DNA from: Thalassobium sp. | GTDB taxonomy: Bacteria > Pseudomonadota > Gammaproteobacteria > Pseudomonadales > Oceanobacteraceae | Direction of reading: 5' to 3' | Assembly: GCA_002733205.1 (NCBI GenBank) | Contig: NVUW01000002.1 | Coordinates: 124,001-188,000, forward strand | DNA length: 64,000 nt | In this document: positions 59,368 through 64,000 of the stretch, piece by piece | Layout: every line of letters begins with the position of its first letter | How positions within the stretch are numbered: the first letter of the stretch is position 1 | Translations under genes and position numbers: made by a program | The notes under the pieces: model-generated | Seen by the model: only the letters and a program-made list of their open reading frames with translations | The model's database searches: none | What the model was told of the DNA's origin: nothing

Positions 59368-60255
59368 ATGTTGCGCATAATTCTGTTTCTGGCCACCAAC
59401 TTAGCCGTTGTTCTGGTGGCGAGCGTTACCCTGTCGCTGCTCGGTGTGGGCAGTTACCTGGAACGCAGCGGCAATGGCCTGAACCTCGGCAACCTGCTGG
59501 TGTTCTGTCTGGTGTTCGGTATGGTCGGCTCGGTGATCTCGCTGCTGCTGTCCAAGTGGATGGCGAAGCGCACAATGGGCGTACAAATCATCGATCAGCC
59601 GCAAAATGCCGGTGAACAGTGGCTGCTGAGCACAGTAAAAGAACTGGCTGACAAAGCCGGTATCGGTATGCCGGAAGTGGGTATCTTCGGTTCGGCGGCG
59701 CCTAACGCCTTTGCTACCGGCTGGAACCGCAACAATGCACTGGTCGCGGTATCGACCGGCCTGCTGCAGCGTATGGATAAAGAGCAGATCAAAGCGGTAC
59801 TGGGCCACGAAATCGGCCACGTTGCCAACGGCGATATGATTACCCTGACCCTGATTCAGGGTGTGGTGAACGCCTTTGTGATGTTCTTCGCCCGTATTAT
59901 CGGTAACTTCGTCGACCGTGCGGTATTCAAGAACGAAGACGGTCCGGGCATCGCGTTCTATGTGACGACCTTTATCGCCGAGATCGTACTGGGCATTCTG
60001 GCTTCGACCATCGTTGCCTGGTTCAGCCGTCGCCGTGAATTCCGTGCCGATCAGGCCGGTGCCGAGCTGGTCAGCCCGGCCGCAATGATCAGCGCGCTGG
60101 CTGCCCTGCAGCAAACCTACGACCAGCCAAGCGAACTGAACGGTGAACTGGTGGCCTTTGGTATCGGTGGCGAAGGCAAGATGTCTGCCCTGTTCTCCAC
60201 TCACCCGCCGCTGGAACGTCGTATTCAGGCGCTGCGTGAGCAGTACGGCCGTTAA
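59368..60255 (+). CDS. htpX: Membrane protease HtpX
   Basis: The 295-residue zinc metalloprotease has two N-terminal membrane helices (about 4-24 and 40-60), the catalytic HEIGH at residues 147-151, two more hydrophobic segments and the third-ligand region [13 protein letters not shown]. It cleaves damaged inner-membrane proteins together with FtsH; the active site faces the cytoplasm. AAGGAG precedes the ATG. E. coli HtpX is 293 residues. A sigma-32-like promoter lies upstream and a terminator at 60279-60306. Confidence 0.95.
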   Translation: MLRIILFLATNLAVVLVASVTLSLLGVGSYLERSGNGLNLGNLLVFCLVFGMVGSVISLLLSKWMAKRTMGVQIIDQPQNAGEQWLLSTVKELADKAGIGMPEVGIFGSAAPNAFATGWNRNNALVAVSTGLLQRMDKEQIKAVLGHEIGHVANGDMITLTLIQGVVNAFVMFFARIIGNFVDRAVFKNEDGPGIAFYVTTFIAEIVLGILASTIVAWFSRRREFRADQAGAELVSPAAMISALAALQQTYDQPSELNGELVAFGIGGEGKMSALFSTHPPLERRIQALREQYGR

Positions 60256-60278
60256 TTCTGCCTGCTGACGCACCAACG

Positions 60279-60306
60279 AAAACGAGCCTCAATTGAGGCT
60301 CGTTTT
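60279..60306. terminator. Bidirectional intrinsic terminator after htpX
   Basis: A perfect 28-base palindrome (AAAACGAGCCTCAA / TTGAGGCTCGTTTT) is followed by two more T. It stands between the convergent htpX and ubiI genes. Confidence 0.9.
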
Positions 60307-60360
60307 TTATATTTGCTACCAGACCAACTCATCACGACAGTCTGATCAATCCAGCCCCGA

Positions 60361-61569
60361 TCAATCCAGCCCCATCGCTTTCATCATTACGTGCTGCTTA
60401 ACCGGCAACAGTTTGTCGAACAGGCGCATCCCTTCGTTGCGTAATAAACGCAGCAATGGCTGATCGGCAGCGAACAGCTGCTTAAAGCCTTCCATCGCCG
60501 CCATGGTGCTGAGGTTGTCGGCCTGACGGCGGCGCTGATAACGGCTGAGCACCAGCTCACCACCAAGATCCAACCCTTTGCTGTGCGCACGCAGGATTTC
60601 TTCCGCCAGGGTTTCGGCATCTTTAAAGCCCAGGTTCACACCCTGCCCGGCCAGCGGGTGAATGGTATGCGCGGCATCACCGGCCAGCACCACGCCTTCG
60701 CACCAGTAATCCCGGGCATGACGCTGGCGCAGCGGGAAGCGGGCTTTGGCCGAGCTGGCCAGCACCTGCCCCAAACGCCCTTCAAACGCCTGAGTCAGAG
60801 CGGCGTTAAAGCCGGCCTCATCCATCACCAGTACCGCATCAGCTTCCGCCGGCGAAGTCGACCAGACGATAGACGCCAGATGTTCATCACCCGGCAGCGG
60901 CAGTAACGCCAGCGGTCCTTCAGGACGGAAACGCTGCCAGGCGGTCGCCTGCAGCGGTTGTTCAAGCCGTACTGTGGCAACAATGGCGTGATGGCCATAA
61001 TCCCACTCGGTGGTCGGCAGACCAGCCCACTGACGCACCCGTGACAGCGCACCATCGGCACCAATCACCAGTCTGGCCAGCAGCCTGTCGTCGTTTTCCA
61101 ACACCACCGGGGTGTAACCTTCGGCGTCACGATTATCGAGGTAGCGAACTTTCTGCGTCAGTACATCAACACCCTGCGTTTCCTGCAGGCACTGCTGGAT
61201 CGCCCACAGCGTTTGCCGGTTTTCGACGATATGACCCAGACAGGGAGCATGCAGATCGGCGGCATCGAAGGTCACAGAACCTGTGCCTTCAGCATCCCAG
61301 ACGTGCATGCCGGTGTAAGGACTGAGACGCTGCGGCGGAATCTTCTGCCAGGCGCCCAGACGGGTTAAGAAAGCCTGGGTTTTGGCGGTTAACGCCGACA
61401 CACGCAAATCATAATCGGCCAGTTCGCTGCCGCTGGCCGGAGCCTGTGTGCGGAACGCCGGATCAATCAGGGCAATGCGCAAAGGCTTTTGCTGTGCCCC
61501 CTGCACCAGCGCGCTGGCAATCGCCTGCCCCACCAGTCCGGCACCAACAATCACTACGTCATAGTTCAT
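60361..61569 (-). CDS. ubiI: Ubiquinone biosynthesis FAD hydroxylase UbiI-type
   Basis: The 402-residue flavin monooxygenase has VVIVGAGLVGQAIA for FAD, YDLRVSALTAKT, GMHVWDAEGTG, the GHIVENR segment, GADGALSRVR and the second FAD motif GDAAHTIHPLAGQGVNLGFKD. The YDLRVSAL and MHVWDAEG segments fit UbiI (VisC) or UbiF within the UbiH/I/F group; position after ubiH in pepP-ubiH-ubiI supports UbiI, the C5 hydroxylase. Its ATG overlaps the ubiH stop by 4 bases. Confidence 0.85.
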   Translation of the reverse strand: MNYDVVIVGAGLVGQAIASALVQGAQQKPLRIALIDPAFRTQAPASGSELADYDLRVSALTAKTQAFLTRLGAWQKIPPQRLSPYTGMHVWDAEGTGSVTFDAADLHAPCLGHIVENRQTLWAIQQCLQETQGVDVLTQKVRYLDNRDAEGYTPVVLENDDRLLARLVIGADGALSRVRQWAGLPTTEWDYGHHAIVATVRLEQPLQATAWQRFRPEGPLALLPLPGDEHLASIVWSTSPAEADAVLVMDEAGFNAALTQAFEGRLGQVLASSAKARFPLRQRHARDYWCEGVVLAGDAAHTIHPLAGQGVNLGFKDAETLAEEILRAHSKGLDLGGELVLSRYQRRRQADNLSTMAAMEGFKQLFAADQPLLRLLRNEGMRLFDKLLPVKQHVMMKAMGLD

Positions 61570-62819
61570 GCAGATTCTCCTGAAAGCGGCGTGGCCGGAA
61601 GCTTCGCTGCCCGTTGTCCTAAGCCCATCGCATGACGGGTAAAGAGTTTGCGCGCGGTTGGCAGGGCCGACATGCCAAGCAGGCCAGCATCGCGCAGCAG
61701 CGCCATACCCGGCAGTTTTGAACCAAACAGGCGTGGCAGCAGATCGCTGGCCATGATGGTGTTGCGCTGGTCGGCCTGCTGCTGTTGCTCGTAAGCCTGT
61801 AATAACGCCAGATCGCCCAGCGGCTGATTCTGCTGCCAGGCGTGGTTGAGATATTCGGCCAGTACAGCGGCATCGCGCAGTGCGAGGTTAAAGCCCTGTC
61901 CGGCCACCGGATGCAAACTGTGCGCAGCGTTGCCGAGCAGCACCAGCGAACGCCGCACCTGCTCTTTACTCTGCACCAGTGCCAGCGGGTAGCTGGCGCG
62001 TTCGCCGACCCGCATTAAACGCCCCAGACGATATCCGATCTGTTGCTGCAGACGGGCAAGGAATTCGGCTTCGGGCAAGGCTTTGACCTGTTCGATCTGG
62101 TCATCGGCCAGCGTCCACACCACGGCGAAGTCTTTTTTATTCAGTGGCAAAAAGGCAATCGGGCCGTCTTCACTGAAACGTTCATACGCCCATTGACCGT
62201 GTTCACGGTCGACCTCAACCTGAGTCACCAGCGCATGGGTGCCATAAGCGCGGCGTTCATGCTGAATACCCAGCTGCTGCGCCAGCGCCGAACGCGCACC
62301 ATCGGCCAGCACCAGCAGACTGGTCTGCAGTTGTTCGCCGTTATCGAAGGTCAGCAGCGCGCCGTCAGCGTTCATCTGTACGCCCTGCACCTGGGCCGGG
62401 GCTTTAATGCTGACGCCCGGCTGTTCCAGTCCGCTTAAAAGGCCCTGACCAATCACGGCGTTTTCAACGATATAACCCAGAGCTTCGGTGTTCTGTTCAC
62501 TGGCGTGCAGCTGGGTCTGGCCAAAGCGGCCCTGATCGGAGACCTGAATATGCCCGATAGCACAGGCGCGCTCAGCCATCAGATCCCATACACCCAGCTG
62601 ACTGAGAATCTGTTGTGTACCGTACGACAACGCCGTCGCCCGGCCATCAAAGCTGGGCGGACGGCTGGCAATATCACCATCCCAGTTCAGCGCCAGACGG
62701 TCGATTAAGGTCAGGCTCATCCCGCGCGCCAGCGCCGGTTTTAACAGATGCACCAGACTGGCGCCGACCATGCCGGCGCCCAGTACCACAATGTCAGACT
62801 GCGGGATGTGCTTGCTCAT
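61566..62819 (-). CDS. ubiH: Ubiquinone biosynthesis FAD hydroxylase UbiH
   Basis: The 417-residue protein has DIVVLGAGMVGASLVHLL, RATALSYGTQQILSQLGVWD, GYIVENAVIGQGLL, LADGARSALAQQLG and GNAAHSLHPVAGQGFNLALRD. The ATALSYGT and LGVWD segments are typical of UbiH, the C6 hydroxylase of the 2-polyprenyl-methoxyphenol ring. The extra C-terminus (ALPTARKLFTRHAMGLGQRA) may help membrane association. It follows pepP after 8 bases and is coupled to ubiI. Confidence 0.9.
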   Translation of the reverse strand: MSKHIPQSDIVVLGAGMVGASLVHLLKPALARGMSLTLIDRLALNWDGDIASRPPSFDGRATALSYGTQQILSQLGVWDLMAERACAIGHIQVSDQGRFGQTQLHASEQNTEALGYIVENAVIGQGLLSGLEQPGVSIKAPAQVQGVQMNADGALLTFDNGEQLQTSLLVLADGARSALAQQLGIQHERRAYGTHALVTQVEVDREHGQWAYERFSEDGPIAFLPLNKKDFAVVWTLADDQIEQVKALPEAEFLARLQQQIGYRLGRLMRVGERASYPLALVQSKEQVRRSLVLLGNAAHSLHPVAGQGFNLALRDAAVLAEYLNHAWQQNQPLGDLALLQAYEQQQQADQRNTIMASDLLPRLFGSKLPGMALLRDAGLLGMSALPTARKLFTRHAMGLGQRAAKLPATPLSGESA

Positions 62820-62827
62820 GCTGTTCC

Positions 62828-64000
62828 TCAGCCCGCCATCAGGGCTTCAATATCATCAATCTCTTTGACAACGGCAGCGGTCAGGACTTTGCAGCCGTTT
62901 TTGGTCACCACCACATCGTCTTCGATGCGGATGCCGATGCCGCGCCATTTGGCGTCCACCGTTTCATCGTCCGGCGAGATATACAGCCCCGGCTCAACGG
63001 TCATCACCATGCCTTCTTCGAGAATGCGCCACTCACCACCGATGCGGTATTCGCCGACATCATGCACATCCATGCCCAGCCAGTGACCGGTTTTATGCAT
63101 GTAGAACTGGCGGTATTCCTGATTCTCAATCAGCTCGTCGACATCACCGCTGAGCAGGCCATGCTGTACCAGCCCTTCGACCAGCACCCGCACCGCCGCT
63201 TCGTGCGGCTGATTCCAGTGATTACCGGCTTTGATCTGCTCTATCGCGGCATACTGCGCATCCAGCACCAGCTGGTACATCGCCTTCTGCTCGGCGCTGA
63301 ATTTACCGTTAGCCGGGAAGGTGCGGGTAATATCGGCGGCGTAGTAGTCCAGCTCACAACCGGCGTCGATCAGAATCAGGTCGCCGTCTTTAATCGCCAT
63401 ATTGTTGTGGGTGTAATGCAGAATGCAGGCGTTATCACCGGCCCCCACAATCGACGGATACGCCGGCCAGCGGCTGCCAGCAGCCATAAAGGTGCGCATA
63501 ATCTCGGCTTCCAGCTCAAACTCGAACATGCCCGGCTTGACCATCTGCATAGCACGGGTGTGCGCTTCGGCGCTGATGTCGGCGGCCTTCTGCATAACCT
63601 TAATTTCTGCAGGGGATTTAATCAGACGCTGATCGTGTAATAAATGATCCAGCGCACTGAATTCGTGCGGCGGCGTGGCGCCGTTACGCACCTGAGTTTT
63701 GATATGGTTAACCCACTGCATCAGCTGGTTATCAAAGTTCGGGCTGACGCCCAGACTGGCGTAGATGCGGTCTTTGCCTTCGATCAGTCCGGGCAGGATG
63801 TCGTCGATATCGCTGATCGGGAAAGCATCATCACAGCCCAGCACCTCTGGTGCGGCTTCCGGGCCGACACGGCGACCGGTCCAGATTTCCTGCTCTTTGA
63901 TTTTTTCCTGACAGAACAGCACGTATTCGCCATGCTCACGGCCGGGAATCAGCACCAACACGGCGTGCTCTTCAGCAAAGCCGGACAGGTAATAGAAGTC
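62828..64000 (-). CDS. pepP: Xaa-Pro aminopeptidase PepP (partial, N-terminal end outside the window)
   Basis: The frame stays open to base 64000, so about the last 390 codons are present and roughly 40-50 N-terminal residues are missing. The visible start DFYYLSGFAEEHAVLVL matches aminopeptidase P at about residue 50. Metal-site segments include LIDAGCELDYYAADITRTFP (Asp ligands), HKTGHWLGMDVHDVG (His) and MVMTVEPGLYI plus GIGIRIEDDVVV (Glu). It removes N-terminal residues before proline. It heads pepP-ubiH-ubiI, as in E. coli. Confidence 0.93.
   Translation of the reverse strand, partial: DFYYLSGFAEEHAVLVLIPGREHGEYVLFCQEKIKEQEIWTGRRVGPEAAPEVLGCDDAFPISDIDDILPGLIEGKDRIYASLGVSPNFDNQLMQWVNHIKTQVRNGATPPHEFSALDHLLHDQRLIKSPAEIKVMQKAADISAEAHTRAMQMVKPGMFEFELEAEIMRTFMAAGSRWPAYPSIVGAGDNACILHYTHNNMAIKDGDLILIDAGCELDYYAADITRTFPANGKFSAEQKAMYQLVLDAQYAAIEQIKAGNHWNQPHEAAVRVLVEGLVQHGLLSGDVDELIENQEYRQFYMHKTGHWLGMDVHDVGEYRIGGEWRILEEGMVMTVEPGLYISPDDETVDAKWRGIGIRIEDDVVVTKNGCKVLTAAVVKEIDDIEALMAG

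Noticed and set aside
62615-63640. 341-codon plus-strand frame over ubiH and pepP
   Set aside because: Antisense shadow of two conserved genes.

Overview
This 64 kb window looks like chromosomal DNA from a free-living, probably marine gammaproteobacterium of the Oceanospirillales/Pseudomonas-like side of the class. This is inferred from gene content and order: ubiK divergent from torF-glnK-amtB, rppH-ptsP, pepP-ubiH-ubiI, polA-DUF2782-thrB, and an LdtD-MepK pair. No rRNA, tRNA, prophage, integrase or CRISPR array was seen. Both window edges cut genes: a TauE/SafE permease at the left and pepP at the right.

Layout. 1-16 kb: housekeeping and envelope genes (TANGO2-like protein, LdtD and MepK for 3-3 peptidoglycan cross-links, PtsP, RppH, a HAD phosphatase, an imelysin lipoprotein, RlmI, an HDOD protein, an orphan TRAP binding protein, UvrD, an RpiR regulator) and two very small genes. 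16-28 kb: a nitrogen-scavenging block with torF-glnK-amtB, the urea ABC transporter urtABCDE, and allophanate hydrolase with a GntR regulator. Each of the three transcription units has a sigma-54-like -24/-12 element in front of it, and atzF-gntR also has a perfect 12-bp GntR-type palindrome at the predicted start site. No urea carboxylase or urease is present. 28-32 kb: two divergent c-di-GMP enzymes. 32-37 kb: an ACAD10/11-like acyl-CoA dehydrogenase, an aminoglycoside-phosphotransferase-fold kinase, two SDRs and a histidine phosphatase, resembling 4-hydroxyacid catabolic clusters. 37-39 kb: a small membrane protein, a 5 x 22 bp tandem array derived from a dispersed palindromic repeat, and gdhA.

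39.5-46 kb: a sugar/alcohol oxidation module. It has a GMC flavoprotein with a 3Fe-4S cysteine motif, its small subunit without a Tat signal, and an unusual single-heme lipoprotein, followed by a HAD/DUF2608 protein and a divergent SMP-30/strictosidine-synthase-like beta-propeller. 45.8-46.8 kb: a REPtron, with a RAYT transposase gene between oppositely oriented GTAG-headed REP palindromes, a 104-bp tandem duplication that copies the end of the transposase gene, and an 11-copy 7-bp microsatellite. 46.8-53 kb: polA, a DUF2782 protein, thrB, and an AT-richer gene for a lipoprotein with calcium-loop-like repeats.

53-57.4 kb: a TPP-riboswitch-controlled thiamine salvage operon (TonB-dependent receptor, YkoF-like protein, PnuC/PnuT, thiamine-kinase-like protein). 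57.4-64 kb: a large protein of unknown family, htpX behind a heat-shock-like promoter, and the ubiquinone hydroxylases with pepP. The most interesting items are the shared sigma-54 nitrogen circuit with its missing carboxylase, the atypical FAD/Fe-S dehydrogenase with a monoheme lipoprotein, the REPtron with its microsatellite, and the thiamine operon.
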